Shown: positions 15,523 through 25,076, numbered from the stretch's first letter. The stretch is 46,275 nucleotides of DNA from Candidatus Doudnabacteria bacterium (GCA_020429185.1 JAGQLO010000005.1:3341-49615), one strand, 5' to 3'. Numbers and translations: made by a program. The notes: generated from the letters alone by a model not told the origin.

Positions 15523-18500
15523 ATGAAAAACGCTTTCACTAAGGCGTTCCGAAATCCGGCAATTCTCGTTTTGGGACTTGTTGGGTTTCTTGTCGTTGGC
15601 GTAGCAACGGCGGCAGATCTGTATTCGTTTGAACGAGCAAATGACGACGGTTTTGGTGACGCCCAGAATGATATTGCCGTGACAGATCACGATGTAGTGA
15701 AGTTCAACAACTACGTCTACGTTTCGGTTGAAAATACAAACGGCGCACAGATATTGCGCTGCAAGATTTCTACAGGATGTGATGCTCAGGCAGATTGGGC
15801 AGCGGTTGTAGATGATGGATTTGGAGACGGGGTCAATTTTTCTATCAGCATGCTTGCGGTCTTCAATGACTACATTTATGCGGCTACGCAACATTCTGCA
15901 GATGGTGCGGAAATTTGGCGTTCAGATACGGGAAACGCAGACGATTGGGAGAAGGTAGTGCACGACGACGTTGATGCAAATGGAGCAGGATTCGATGAGT
16001 CAGGATTTGGGCTGGGGACCTGTTGTGTTCCACCAGAAGAAAAGGCGCAGTTGATTGAAGGAGATGTTGTGGTTTCAGTGGGAGGTGAGGACCGGCTCTT
16101 TGTGGGAGCTTCAAATGTAGGGCGTCTCTTCTATACCGATAACGGTACAACATGGAAGTCAGCAACAGACGATAGTTTTGGAATGGGTGATGAAGATGGG
16201 GTAAACATTCGTGACATCGAGGCATCAGACGACTATATCTACGTTGCGCTCGACACGAACGGTGATTTTGACTTCCCGGCATCTGAGGGCGCTCAGGTTT
16301 GGCGTTGTGAAATAAACACGGGATGCGACGTGCAAGCAGAGTGGTCGCGCATCACTGATCCGGGACTCGATCCTGCATTGGGAGGAACGTACGACCAGCT
16401 CTACGATCTGGAACTCTTCGGTGGCTATTTGTATGCCGCCACAGATGAAGAGGTCTTTAATAAAGGTGGTCAGATCTGGCGTTGTTTCGAAACCGGCGGA
16501 CAGTGTACCGATCAAAGTAAGTGGAGTCGTGTTGTATCGAACGGTTTTGGGAATCAGGATGGGAATAGTGATGTGCTTTCACTCTTCTCATTTGCGGACT
16601 TCTTGTATGCCACAACGGACAATGGTGACGATGGTGCAGAGCTTTGGCGTTCACGCGATGGATCAACCTGGTCAGCGGCAGCAACAGGCGGATTCGGAGA
16701 AGGAAGCTCAACGTACCTTGCTCGTCACATGATCGATGCGGGAAACCGCCTGCTCACATTTGCGGAAGGCGCCGATGCAGCAGAGGCCTGGATTCAATCG
16801 CTCGCTCCTACGCTCGCAGCAGGTCAGTTCGACGTGACAGCAGAGAAAGATGGAACAGGACAAGTAGCATTGTCGTTCGTCATGAACGATCCTGACCTTA
16901 CCGACTCAGGTCAGGTGCAGGTGGAATATAGTATCGACAGCGGATTGAGCTATTCGCAGGCAACGCTTTCCACAACAGACGCAGACACGTCTGCCACGAG
17001 TGGAGATCCTGGAATCGACAACACACAAACCTACCAGATTGGAACGAGTGGTGAGTTCATCGATATTTCTGGTGGACAGAATACAATCACGTCTACGTGG
17101 AATTCGGATACAGACGAGCCAGATACAAATGTCACGACGGCACGATTGCGAATCACGACGTATGACGGAGAAGGAGAAGGTGACACACAGACAACGGCTG
17201 ACTTCGAAATCGACAATGTCGATCCTGTTATCACAGATTTCTCAATACGCCCTTCTGCTGCAAAAGCAGGCGAGTTGTTGACAGTCACATTTACCGTCGA
17301 CGAGGGGTTAGATGAAAACCCAACCGTGACGATCGATGGTGAGACCGCAACATTCGTTTCGTCTGAAGTAAATGGTGACGGGGCTGATTACACCTATACC
17401 TACCGTACAGTTGGAGTGGGGACGGAGTCAGAAGGGGATGTAAACGGAGTAAGTATTGCGACCGACGATTTCTTGAACCAGGGAAACGATACAGAAACGG
17501 TCACGTTGGACTTTACGCCGCCCACAACGGACACGAACCCGGATGCTGGAACCTATCAGGCTGCACAGTCGATTACGCTTTCCGCAACCGACGATGGTGT
17601 GGGTGGAGCCGGAGCTCAAGGGGTTGGGGTGGACACGATCTACTACACAACTGATGGTTCGGATCCAACAACAGCATCTGCGCAGTATGCGGGTCCAATT
17701 GCGGTAAACGCGTCGACAACCATAAAGTATTTTGCAACAGACAACGTCGATAATCAGGAATCCATTCGAACAGCTTCGTATGTGATCGATGCAGATGCCC
17801 CTTCTGGAGCGGATAGCTTCGTTCTTGGAACCGTGTTTAACGACGCAGATCGAGACGGAACACAAGATGCTGGAGAAAGTGGGATCGAATCAGCAGTGGT
17901 ACAGCTCTTTGAAGACATAGATGAGGACGGAAATTATGATGCAGAGCTCGATGTCTTGCAGTCAACAGATACGTCAGATGCAAACGGAGCCTTCTCATTC
18001 CTGGGTCTCGCACAAGATCGATACGTGATCCGTGTCGATGAGACGACCATTCCTGCTGGATACGCACTGACTACGGGCAATAATCCTGGTGCACTTGCGC
18101 TTCTCGACCCAGGTCAAGGATTTACGGCACGTTTCGGCTATGCAACACCGGCAGCGACACCAGATGTAGACGACGGCGCCTCTCCATCGCCATCTCCAGT
18201 TCCAACAAAAGATGCCGATGGTGGAAGTGCGCCCGATGAAGGCGATACGACAACTCCTGTGATAGGCGAGACTGCAGATGAGTCGGACACACCAACGGAT
18301 AGTAGAGGAGGAGAAGAATCTACTGAGTCAGACACGATTATTGGAGGAATTCGAGATTTCTTCGACAAGCTCTTTGGAGACGAAGAATCTGCAAAGAGTG
18401 AGACGTCTCGAGATGGTACGGCATTTACCCGTCTTGTTGATGATGCGGTCACCTCAATCTTTGCGCCGGTTAGTTTGGCTGCTCTCGCTGGCGCGGCGTT

Positions 18501-19518
18501 AAATCTTGGAATAGTTGGAACTGGATTCTTTACCTATCTGCGGTATCTCATTCAGTTGATTACAGAGCCGTTCCGGCTGTTGGCTGGAAATAAAGGACGT
18601 CGATGGGGAATCGTATTCGACGTGGAAACAAATCGACCAATTGATCTTGCAATTGTTCGACTTTTCGACGTAGAAACGGGTCGCCTTATTCGTACGAGCG
18701 TGACGGACAGATACGGACGCTACCTCTTCTTGGTAGATGAGGAGAAGCGGTATCGCATGACAGTCACAAAGCCGCACTTCACATTCCCTCCAGATCGTGA
18801 CATGCAGCCGCGAAAAGATCTGTATCTCGGAGGTGTTATTGAGCGTGGTGTAGAGCGTCGCTCCGCTGAAGTAACAGATATACGTCCTGAGCGCGTAACA
18901 CAGGAACGAACACAGGAAACAGGCGAGCAAACGGTGATTCGTCTCGACATTCCTATGACGCGTACAGCGGGTACAGTCTATGTGGGAAATAGTCCAAAGC
19001 CTGTTCAACTCAACTTGGCAACCGCTGCTGCGTTTCGTCAGGCAACTGAGCAAGAGCGCGCAGATGACGACAAAAAGGTTTCTGTGGCAACACGTGGTCG
19101 CCGGTTTGCGCACGTCATTTCCTACCTTGGACCACTTGTCGCGCTGATCTCACTGATTCTAGAGCCGTCCATGGTGAATCTTATCTTGCTTGCACTGCAT
19201 ATCCTTCTGTTGTTGCTCTTCCGACGTCTCGCATTGCTGACGGCTGGAAAGCCCTGGGGACACGTACGCGATCTTGGATCAAATCAGACATTGTCTCGAG
19301 CTGTCGTGCGACTGTTCGACGAGAAGTACGGAAAACTCCTATTGGCGAAGGTGACGGCTGGAGATGGCCGATATGCATTCCTTGTGGGGGAAGGGGATTA
19401 CCAGCTCAACGCAAACAAGGAGAGCTACCTATTCCCGGAGGGCGTAGTCGATGTGCGTGGAGGCTCAGAGCGAGAAATCAACGAGGAGCTGGGGTTGCGT
19501 AAGGAACGAAAAGCGTAG
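15523..19518 (+). CDS. Large multidomain surface protein: propeller-like repeats, Ig-like, SdrD-like and carboxypeptidase-regulatory-like domains
   Basis: 1331 residues. Signal/anchor segment at about 8-29 (PAILVLGLVGFLVVGVATA). Residues 30-430 repeat a pattern with DDGFGD, YIYAAT, GAEIWRS and disulfide-like RCKISTGC or RCEINTGC units, likely a beta-propeller. Ig-like segments follow (430-660), then a chitobiase C-terminal-like unit (TTDGSDPTTASAQYAGPI, about 700-760) and an SdrD/CNA-B-like unit beginning GTVFNDADRDGTQDAGESG (768-870). A Ser/Thr/Pro/Asp linker leads to a membrane region near 980-1010. Two regulatory-like beta sandwiches, WGIVFDVETNRPIDLAIV (about 1027) and WGHVRDLGSNQTLSRAVV (about 1245), flank another hydrophobic hairpin (1194-1236). 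The two-part membrane topology with repeated sandwiches suggests an attachment or envelope scaffold; ligand unknown. ATG 15523 is chosen because the signal sequence starts there and CATACT lies just upstream. gpmI follows after 11 bases. Confidence 0.85.
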   Translation: MKNAFTKAFRNPAILVLGLVGFLVVGVATAADLYSFERANDDGFGDAQNDIAVTDHDVVKFNNYVYVSVENTNGAQILRCKISTGCDAQADWAAVVDDGFGDGVNFSISMLAVFNDYIYAATQHSADGAEIWRSDTGNADDWEKVVHDDVDANGAGFDESGFGLGTCCVPPEEKAQLIEGDVVVSVGGEDRLFVGASNVGRLFYTDNGTTWKSATDDSFGMGDEDGVNIRDIEASDDYIYVALDTNGDFDFPASEGAQVWRCEINTGCDVQAEWSRITDPGLDPALGGTYDQLYDLELFGGYLYAATDEEVFNKGGQIWRCFETGGQCTDQSKWSRVVSNGFGNQDGNSDVLSLFSFADFLYATTDNGDDGAELWRSRDGSTWSAAATGGFGEGSSTYLARHMIDAGNRLLTFAEGADAAEAWIQSLAPTLAAGQFDVTAEKDGTGQVALSFVMNDPDLTDSGQVQVEYSIDSGLSYSQATLSTTDADTSATSGDPGIDNTQTYQIGTSGEFIDISGGQNTITSTWNSDTDEPDTNVTTARLRITTYDGEGEGDTQTTADFEIDNVDPVITDFSIRPSAAKAGELLTVTFTVDEGLDENPTVTIDGETATFVSSEVNGDGADYTYTYRTVGVGTESEGDVNGVSIATDDFLNQGNDTETVTLDFTPPTTDTNPDAGTYQAAQSITLSATDDGVGGAGAQGVGVDTIYYTTDGSDPTTASAQYAGPIAVNASTTIKYFATDNVDNQESIRTASYVIDADAPSGADSFVLGTVFNDADRDGTQDAGESGIESAVVQLFEDIDEDGNYDAELDVLQSTDTSDANGAFSFLGLAQDRYVIRVDETTIPAGYALTTGNNPGALALLDPGQGFTARFGYATPAATPDVDDGASPSPSPVPTKDADGGSAPDEGDTTTPVIGETADESDTPTDSRGGEESTESDTIIGGIRDFFDKLFGDEESAKSETSRDGTAFTRLVDDAVTSIFAPVSLAALAGAALNLGIVGTGFFTYLRYLIQLITEPFRLLAGNKGRRWGIVFDVETNRPIDLAIVRLFDVETGRLIRTSVTDRYGRYLFLVDEEKRYRMTVTKPHFTFPPDRDMQPRKDLYLGGVIERGVERRSAEVTDIRPERVTQERTQETGEQTVIRLDIPMTRTAGTVYVGNSPKPVQLNLATAAAFRQATEQERADDDKKVSVATRGRRFAHVISYLGPLVALISLILEPSMVNLILLALHILLLLLFRRLALLTAGKPWGHVRDLGSNQTLSRAVVRLFDEKYGKLLLAKVTAGDGRYAFLVGEGDYQLNANKESYLFPEGVVDVRGGSEREINEELGLRKERKA

Positions 19519-19529
19519 GTGAATTAGAC

Positions 19530-21089
19530 ATGACCAATCGGTCTCAGCATCAACGTGTGGTTCTCCTCGTTCTGGATGGATGGGGACTTTCACTCCATGA
19601 AGAGGGAAATGCTATCGCGCGAGCAAACACGCCGGTAATGGATCGACTTGTATCGAGCGAGTTTGGAACGGTGCTAAGTGCATCGGGCGAAAGCGTTGGG
19701 TTGCCGCATGGACTTGCGGGAAATTCAGAGGTTGGGCACCTCCACTTGGGATCTGGGCGCATCGTTCCTCAAGATCTCACACGCATTAATGCGGCCATTC
19801 AAGATGGGACGTTCTTTCAAAACCCCGTTTTTTTGTCTGCGTTGCATCATGCAAGAAGTAACGGGTCGAAGTTGCATATCATGGGATTGTTGTCGCATGG
19901 TGGGGTACACTCGGAGGCTTCGCATCTCTACGCTTTGCTAGAAATGATTCGTGATCGTGGCTTCGAAAAGGAAACGTTCCTTCATATATTTACGGACGGA
20001 CGCGATACACCTCCACGACATGCGCAGACGCAACTCGCAGAGCTTCAAGAGATAATGAACGAACTTGGGTGTGGTCATATTGCGAGCGTATCAGGAAGGC
20101 ACTATGCCATGGATCGTGCGCATAACTGGAAGCGAGTGCAGAAGGTATATGACGTCATGGTGGAAGGTAAGGGTCAAACAGCTACGAGTGCTCAGGAGGC
20201 CATCGAACGCGCGTACGACCAGGGTCTCGATGATCAGCATATTCCTCCAACAGTAATTACGAACGGTGGAGACGCTCCAGTGGCGACACTGGCAGAAGAT
20301 GATGTGGTCATTTTCTTTAATCTGCGTTCCGACCGGGCACGACAGCTTACAAAGCCGTTTGTGTTGCGTGATTTCTCCTTCTTCCCGCGAAAGACGGTGC
20401 TCGATCACGTGCATTTCGTTGGAATGACAAATTTTGGAGACGATCTGCCGATGTCGATCGCCTTTCCAGCAGACCCGGTGCGCAATGCAATCCCAGAAGT
20501 GCTTTCGCGGAGACAGAATTTGCGACAGCTCTACATTGCCGAAGAAGAGAAGTTTGCGCATGTGTCGTATTTCTTTCGGGGTGGTTCATCAATTCCATAC
20601 GACAATGAAGAGCGTGTCATGGTCGATTCGTTGGACATTGAAAGCTATAAAGCAAAGCCAGACATGTCTTCGAACGAAGTAACGGAGCTTGTGGAGAAGG
20701 CGGTTCGTTCGGCAGAAGGGGAATTATTTGTTCTGGCAAACTATCCAAATGCTGACGTGCTTGGTCATACCGGAGATCTGGAAGCAACCATTCAAGCGAT
20801 CGAAGCGCTGGATGTGCACATTGGCGAGTTGGTAAAGGTTGCGGAGGAAACAAATACGCACCTCATCATCACGGCAGATCATGGAAATGCCGAGGAGCTA
20901 ATCGATCCTGAGACAGGTGAAGTTCGGACGCAACACACAACAAACCCGGTTCCGTGTATACTTCTTACACCGAGAGAACTCCCGAAGACACTTCAAGAAG
21001 GTGGATTGATCAATGTAGCTCCCACCATTTTGGATCTTTTGGGTATCGAACCGCCAACAGAAATGACAGCTACAAGTCTCGTTTCATAA
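19530..21089 (+). CDS. gpmI: 2,3-bisphosphoglycerate-independent phosphoglycerate mutase
   Basis: 519 residues, typical for iPGM. Alkaline-phosphatase-superfamily metal motifs are present: VLDGWG (Asp16), AGNSEVGH with the phospho-acceptor Ser66, TDGRDTPP, SGRHYAMDR, ANYPNADVLGHTG and ITADHGNAEE, which supply the Mn ligands. It interconverts 3- and 2-phosphoglycerate in glycolysis, in the cytoplasm. It lies 11 bases after the surface protein and 12 bases before the histidine kinase, so this housekeeping enzyme appears to be co-transcribed with envelope and signalling genes. No Shine-Dalgarno. Confidence 0.97.
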   Translation: MTNRSQHQRVVLLVLDGWGLSLHEEGNAIARANTPVMDRLVSSEFGTVLSASGESVGLPHGLAGNSEVGHLHLGSGRIVPQDLTRINAAIQDGTFFQNPVFLSALHHARSNGSKLHIMGLLSHGGVHSEASHLYALLEMIRDRGFEKETFLHIFTDGRDTPPRHAQTQLAELQEIMNELGCGHIASVSGRHYAMDRAHNWKRVQKVYDVMVEGKGQTATSAQEAIERAYDQGLDDQHIPPTVITNGGDAPVATLAEDDVVIFFNLRSDRARQLTKPFVLRDFSFFPRKTVLDHVHFVGMTNFGDDLPMSIAFPADPVRNAIPEVLSRRQNLRQLYIAEEEKFAHVSYFFRGGSSIPYDNEERVMVDSLDIESYKAKPDMSSNEVTELVEKAVRSAEGELFVLANYPNADVLGHTGDLEATIQAIEALDVHIGELVKVAEETNTHLIITADHGNAEELIDPETGEVRTQHTTNPVPCILLTPRELPKTLQEGGLINVAPTILDLLGIEPPTEMTATSLVS

Positions 21090-21101
21090 CACAGATACCA
21101 C

Positions 21102-22427
21102 ATGGGAAAGTTGTATCAGCGATTGTTTCCAGAGTGCGCGGCAAATGGGCTCTCACCATTTGAGTGTCCGGGTGTCGTGTTCGTATTCCTGGGCGCTGTG
21201 AACATTCTGATTATCCTGTTGACCTTCTTTATTGGTCGTCAGGTCGCAAGTGATGAGTTGATTTTGCTGATCATTTTTGGGCTTTCGATCGCAATCCTGC
21301 TCATCTCGTACAACGTGTCTTCAGGATTACGACGTATTGCCATGGTGCGACGTGAGTTGGAAGACGAGCGAAAAAAGATCGCAACAATCGTTTCACAGCT
21401 CTCAGATGGACTCCTTTTCTTGTCTCAAGAGTGTCGTATTTTACTCGTGAACAAGCGCGCAGAAGAGTTGCTTGGTATTCAGGAGCGAGAAGTCCTCGGA
21501 CTTCCAAGGGGAAAGAATCTATATGAGACCTTTCCAAGTCTGCTGCCAGTATTGGAATGGTGCCCAACACCTCAGGAGCTCAAAAACGCAGCAGAGTTTG
21601 AGCCAGTAGAAATACAGGTAGAGCATCCGGCAAAGCGCACGCTTCGTGTAACGACGGCCGGAATCCGAAATGCGGAAGGGGAAATCATGGGATTTACAAA
21701 GACGCTGCATGACACGTCAAAGGAAAAGGAGCTCGATGAAATGAAGTCTGAGTTTTTGTCTGTTACGTCACATCAGTTGCGTACACCTCTTTCGTCCTTA
21801 CGGTGGCTTTTAGAGCTTCTAAGAAAGGGTAGGCTTGGTGAGATGACGGAAGAGCAGATGGAAGTGGTCAAAAAGATGGACGATATGAACCTGCGCATGA
21901 TTGCCCTTGTAGAGGACTTGCTTGGAGCGACACGTGTGGAGCAAGGACAAATGCAATACGAGTTTGGGGCCTGTCAGATCGAAAACATCATTCAGCAGCT
22001 GATTGAAGATCTTCAATCACAAGTTGCTGCAAAAAATCTCAGCCTCTCTGCTGATCTTCAGGATGATCTACCAGAGCTGAACTGTGACGAGAAAAAAATT
22101 CGCTTGGTTGTTCAGAATCTCGTGGAGAACGCAATTCGCTACACAACAAGAGGATCGATTGTCGTGCGCGCGTTCAGTGAGAACAATCAATTAATTGTAG
22201 AAGTGCAAGACACCGGCATTGGACTCGATGATGATGAAAAACGTAAGATATTCATGAAGTTCTACCGAGGAAAGCGTGCCCGCCAGCTTGAACCGGAAGG
22301 AACAGGGCTCGGATTGTATCTCATTCAAAATATTGTGCGAAAGCATGGCGGAACACTTTCGGTAGATTCAGAGCGCGGAAAAGGAAGCACATTCCGTGTC
22401 ACATTCCCACTTGCGTCAACTTCTTAA
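21102..22427 (+). CDS. Membrane sensor histidine kinase with PAS domain
   Basis: 441 residues. Two membrane segments (about 24-44 and 52-70) with almost no extracytoplasmic loop, a PAS-like domain (about 90-205, LLVNKRAEELLGI), a HisKA dimerisation domain with the phospho-acceptor His224 in SVTSHQLRTPLSSLRW, and a HATPase_c domain with N-box QNLVENAIRY, G1 DTGIGLDDDE and G2 GTGLGLYL. The tiny sensor loop suggests it senses within the membrane or through the PAS domain. Directly upstream of a single-domain response regulator, ten bases away, which is its likely partner. The signal and the final output are not evident from the sequence. Confidence 0.92.
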   Translation: MGKLYQRLFPECAANGLSPFECPGVVFVFLGAVNILIILLTFFIGRQVASDELILLIIFGLSIAILLISYNVSSGLRRIAMVRRELEDERKKIATIVSQLSDGLLFLSQECRILLVNKRAEELLGIQEREVLGLPRGKNLYETFPSLLPVLEWCPTPQELKNAAEFEPVEIQVEHPAKRTLRVTTAGIRNAEGEIMGFTKTLHDTSKEKELDEMKSEFLSVTSHQLRTPLSSLRWLLELLRKGRLGEMTEEQMEVVKKMDDMNLRMIALVEDLLGATRVEQGQMQYEFGACQIENIIQQLIEDLQSQVAAKNLSLSADLQDDLPELNCDEKKIRLVVQNLVENAIRYTTRGSIVVRAFSENNQLIVEVQDTGIGLDDDEKRKIFMKFYRGKRARQLEPEGTGLGLYLIQNIVRKHGGTLSVDSERGKGSTFRVTFPLASTS

Positions 22428-22436
22428 CACGTTTGT

Positions 22437-22835
22437 ATGGCAGAAGATTCATCAACAACCAAAAAGCGCGTTCTTGTGATCGAAGACGAGTCGGCGCTCT
22501 TGTTCGCACTAAAAGCGGAGTTGTCACATGAAGGCTATAGCGTTGACGCCGCGCTTTCAGGTGAAGAGGGAATCAACAAAGCAATCACAGGCATGCCGGA
22601 CATTATTGTGCTCGACTTAATGCTTCCTGAAATGAGTGGATTTGATGTGATGGAGCGTCTGAATGCAGATGAGCACACAAAAAACATTCCAGTCTTGGTG
22701 GTAAGTAATCTTGCAGACACAGAGCATGTTGAGCGTGGAAAAAAGATGGGCGCCGTTGATTATCTCGTGAAGACAGAGCATAGCCTGGAGAAGATCACAG
22801 AGCTTCTCAAAAAGGCAATCGAAGAACACGTATGA
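22437..22835 (+). CDS. Single-domain response regulator (receiver only)
   Basis: 132 residues, a CheY-like receiver with no output domain. Acidic pocket IEDES, phospho-acceptor Asp60 in IIVLDLMLPEMSGFD, the conserved Ser in VLVVSNLAD (most receivers have T/S here) and Lys in DYLVKTE. It probably takes phosphate from the kinase just upstream and acts by protein contact, not by binding DNA. The stop overlaps the start of the next gene (ATGA at 22832-22835), so the secreted protein downstream is translationally coupled. Confidence 0.93.
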   Translation: MAEDSSTTKKRVLVIEDESALLFALKAELSHEGYSVDAALSGEEGINKAITGMPDIIVLDLMLPEMSGFDVMERLNADEHTKNIPVLVVSNLADTEHVERGKKMGAVDYLVKTEHSLEKITELLKKAIEEHV

Positions 22836-23662
22836 TGCGCTGGGGTATCGTATTGGTTGCGGTCGTTGTGTGGGCGATGTGGGTTACGCCATCTGCTTTG
22901 GCGCGTGTTGTTGTGGGGGGAGATTTAGATAAAGCTGCTTCTGATGCGGATGTGTTTCTCGCAGATGAATTTGACGAGTTTGTAGGACTGACAGAGGAAA
23001 CGTGGGAGGTGATCAAGCAGTTTGCAGCAGCGGATCCAGATCGTTACGAGGGCATTCGAACAGAAGAAAACGAGTTCATTTATGAATTCAATGAAGCGAT
23101 CCTCTCGGATTATGATGGCAACCCGTATTTTGGGGTAAATGAAGTATTCGGTGGGGCGCTTGAGATTAATCCGCGAGACGAATACGCGATTTCTGTCGGA
23201 AGCGCAGATATCAAGGTTGTAGAAAGTGATCTCGACAATTTTGTGTTTGATATACGCGTGCGCGGATATGAAGATCAAGAAAATCTTGTTATTGAACAGC
23301 GCGGCAACGAGCTTGAAGTAGACATCGAAGGTGAAGTGGTCGCGAGAACAACAGAAGCGCTCGTGATCGAAAATGGTCGCGTATTCCTGCAAGATTCTGA
23401 AGGAAAAGATCTCAATCCAGTAGAGCTTCTACCTCGGCAAACATCGGAAAAGATTTTGTCACGATTTAAGCAGGCAAGTATCGTCGATCTTGCGCTTATC
23501 CAGTCCATTTCAGGTGACGCGGAATATCTTGCGATTGTTGAAAAACAGGGAAATCTATTCGGACTGCTCCCGGTTACAGAGGAAGTTGAGGTAAATGTGG
23601 ATGCGGAAACAGAAAATGTGGAGCAGATTGTCGCTCCTTGGTGGGACATTTTTGTCTTCTAG
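22832..23662 (+). CDS. Secreted or anchored protein of unknown function, coupled to the response regulator
   Basis: 276 residues. Signal peptide (about 1-24, GIVLVAVVVWAMWVTPSALA), then an acidic protein with no further membrane segment. It contains helix-rich and beta-rich parts (IEQRGNELEVDIEGEVVART and similar). A DUF5667-like or polymer-lattice role cannot be shown; I do not recognise the family. The four-base overlap with the receiver gene suggests a functional link to the two-component pair, for instance as its sensor accessory or output. The next gene, hrcA, has its own promoter, so this is the last gene of the operon starting at 15523 or later. Confidence 0.78.
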   Translation: MMRWGIVLVAVVVWAMWVTPSALARVVVGGDLDKAASDADVFLADEFDEFVGLTEETWEVIKQFAAADPDRYEGIRTEENEFIYEFNEAILSDYDGNPYFGVNEVFGGALEINPRDEYAISVGSADIKVVESDLDNFVFDIRVRGYEDQENLVIEQRGNELEVDIEGEVVARTTEALVIENGRVFLQDSEGKDLNPVELLPRQTSEKILSRFKQASIVDLALIQSISGDAEYLAIVEKQGNLFGLLPVTEEVEVNVDAETENVEQIVAPWWDIFVF

Positions 23663-23667
23663 GGGAA

Positions 23668-23695
23668 TTGACTCACATGCGTCCTGGGGTATGCT
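23668..23695 (+). promoter_or_regulatory. Promoter of hrcA-grpE
   Basis: TTGACT (23668-23673), 16-base spacer, TATGCT (23690-23695). The predicted start falls inside the left arm of the CIRCE element. Confidence 0.78.
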
Positions 23696-23696
23696 A

Positions 23697-23723
23697 TTAG
23701 CACTCAAGTAGAGTGAGTGCTAA
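23697..23723 (+). promoter_or_regulatory. CIRCE operator of hrcA
   Basis: Exact consensus TTAGCACTC - 9 bases - GAGTGCTAA, which is the HrcA binding site. It ends two bases before the hrcA ATG, so repressor binding covers the transcription start and the start codon region. Confidence 0.97.
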
Positions 23724-23725
23724 CT

Positions 23726-24508
23726 ATGCAAGATCTCACATCACGACAACAAGAAATTCTCACAGCTGTCATTCAGCTGTACGTACAAACCGCAGAGCCA
23801 GTTGCTTCAAAGCGTCTATGTGACGAGGTTGGATTTGCCTGCTCACCTGCGACAGTGCGAAACGAAATGGCAGCACTTGAAAAAGCAGGCTATCTGACGA
23901 ACACGCACACGTCATCGGGCCGCGTCCCAACAGATAAAGGCTATCGTTTCTTTGTGAATGAGCATGGGCGAGATGACCTTTCGAAAGAAGAGCAACTCGG
24001 CTTGCAAGAGGAATTCTTAAAGCTGAGGGCTCAGTACGCGCGCATGGCCCGCATTACCTCGAAACTGCTCGCACAACACGGCGGAGGAATCGGATTTTCT
24101 TCGTTGCCGGAGCAGGGGATTTCGTTCGAAAGTGGGCTTACAAACCTCCTTCGTTCCCCCGATTTCACGGGTTCTGATGAGCTTGCGGAAGCAGCGGAAG
24201 TGTTGGAACAACTTGATGAGCGAAGCGAAGAGGTTCTCAATGAACTTGAGCAGCGTGGAGGAGAAATTGAAGTGTATATTGGCCAGGAAAACCCGATGTT
24301 TCAGTTAAATCATGTGAGCATGATTCTTACGCGGGCGGAGTTTCCAAATGGCGAAAAAGGATTTGTGGCGCTTATTGGACCAAAGCGTATGCCCTATCAG
24401 CGAAACATCTCCGTGATGGACCAAATTCGACGACTGTTATCTGGGGGTTCTGGCATGGCACTTGTTGCGCTATCTACAACAGGAGGTCTTCTGCTACTCT
24501 CGTTCTAA
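23726..24508 (+). CDS. hrcA: Heat-inducible transcription repressor HrcA, short form
   Basis: 260 residues; typical HrcA is about 340. The N-terminal winged helix is intact (SRQQEILTAVIQLYVQTAEP, then SPATVRNEMAALEKAGYL and SSGRVPTDKGYRFFV). The C-terminal signature LIGPKRMPYQRNISVMDQI is kept. The shortfall lies in the middle, where the GAF-like and inserted domains are reduced. It binds CIRCE elements and represses chaperone genes; GroEL normally modulates it. Start at ATG 23726, two bases after CIRCE; an in-frame GTG at 23717 lies within the operator and is rejected. It self-regulates and should also control dnaK and dnaJ, which carry identical operators in this window. Confidence 0.92.
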   Translation: MQDLTSRQQEILTAVIQLYVQTAEPVASKRLCDEVGFACSPATVRNEMAALEKAGYLTNTHTSSGRVPTDKGYRFFVNEHGRDDLSKEEQLGLQEEFLKLRAQYARMARITSKLLAQHGGGIGFSSLPEQGISFESGLTNLLRSPDFTGSDELAEAAEVLEQLDERSEEVLNELEQRGGEIEVYIGQENPMFQLNHVSMILTRAEFPNGEKGFVALIGPKRMPYQRNISVMDQIRRLLSGGSGMALVALSTTGGLLLLSF

Positions 24509-24509
24509 T

Positions 24510-25073
24510 ATGGAAGAAAAAAACCACCACAACACTGCCTCACACGCCAACGTTAAAGAGGAAAAAGAACAACCCTCACAAAAGAAGAGTTCTAAGAAAG
24601 AGGGAAAGCGCATAGCAGAACTCGAGGCACAACTTGCTGAACATCTTGAGGGGTGGCAGCGTGCACAAGCAGACTACAAAAACCTAAAAGCACGAACAGC
24701 AGAAGATGTGGTGCATGCCCGAACGGCAGGAATGACAGATGCGCTCGAGCGACTCCTTCCGGTGATCGATAACTTTGAAAGTGCGTACGGAGCTGTACCT
24801 GAACATCTTCAAGATGATCCATGGGTGCGCGGAATTGAATTCATACGTCAGCAGTTCGAGCAGTATGTGCAAGAACAGGGACTCGAGCGGATTGAGGTAC
24901 AACGAGGTGATCTGTTTAATCCAGAACTACACGAGGCGATTGAGACAGACACGACCGCAGAAGGCGAACCAAATTCAGTGATTCGTGTGACACGAGCTGG
25001 CTACAAGCAAGGCGATCGCGTGCTGCGACCCGCGGGCGTTGTGGTTGCTGGAGAACAAAAGAACGACGAATAA
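24510..25073 (+). CDS. grpE: Nucleotide exchange factor GrpE
   Basis: 187 residues. Charged, Lys/Glu-rich N-terminus, a long dimerising helix (about 28-85, LEAQLAEHLEGWQRAQADYKNL is its central stretch) and the beta domain with LERLLPVIDNFESAY, GIEFIRQQFEQYVQEQGLE and the conserved FNPELHEAI. GrpE releases ADP from DnaK. ATG 24510 follows the hrcA stop by one base with no Shine-Dalgarno, so it is in the HrcA-controlled message. An upstream in-frame start at 24462 overlaps hrcA and is not family-like. Confidence 0.95.
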   Translation: MEEKNHHNTASHANVKEEKEQPSQKKSSKKEGKRIAELEAQLAEHLEGWQRAQADYKNLKARTAEDVVHARTAGMTDALERLLPVIDNFESAYGAVPEHLQDDPWVRGIEFIRQQFEQYVQEQGLERIEVQRGDLFNPELHEAIETDTTAEGEPNSVIRVTRAGYKQGDRVLRPAGVVVAGEQKNDE

Positions 25074-25076
25074 CCC

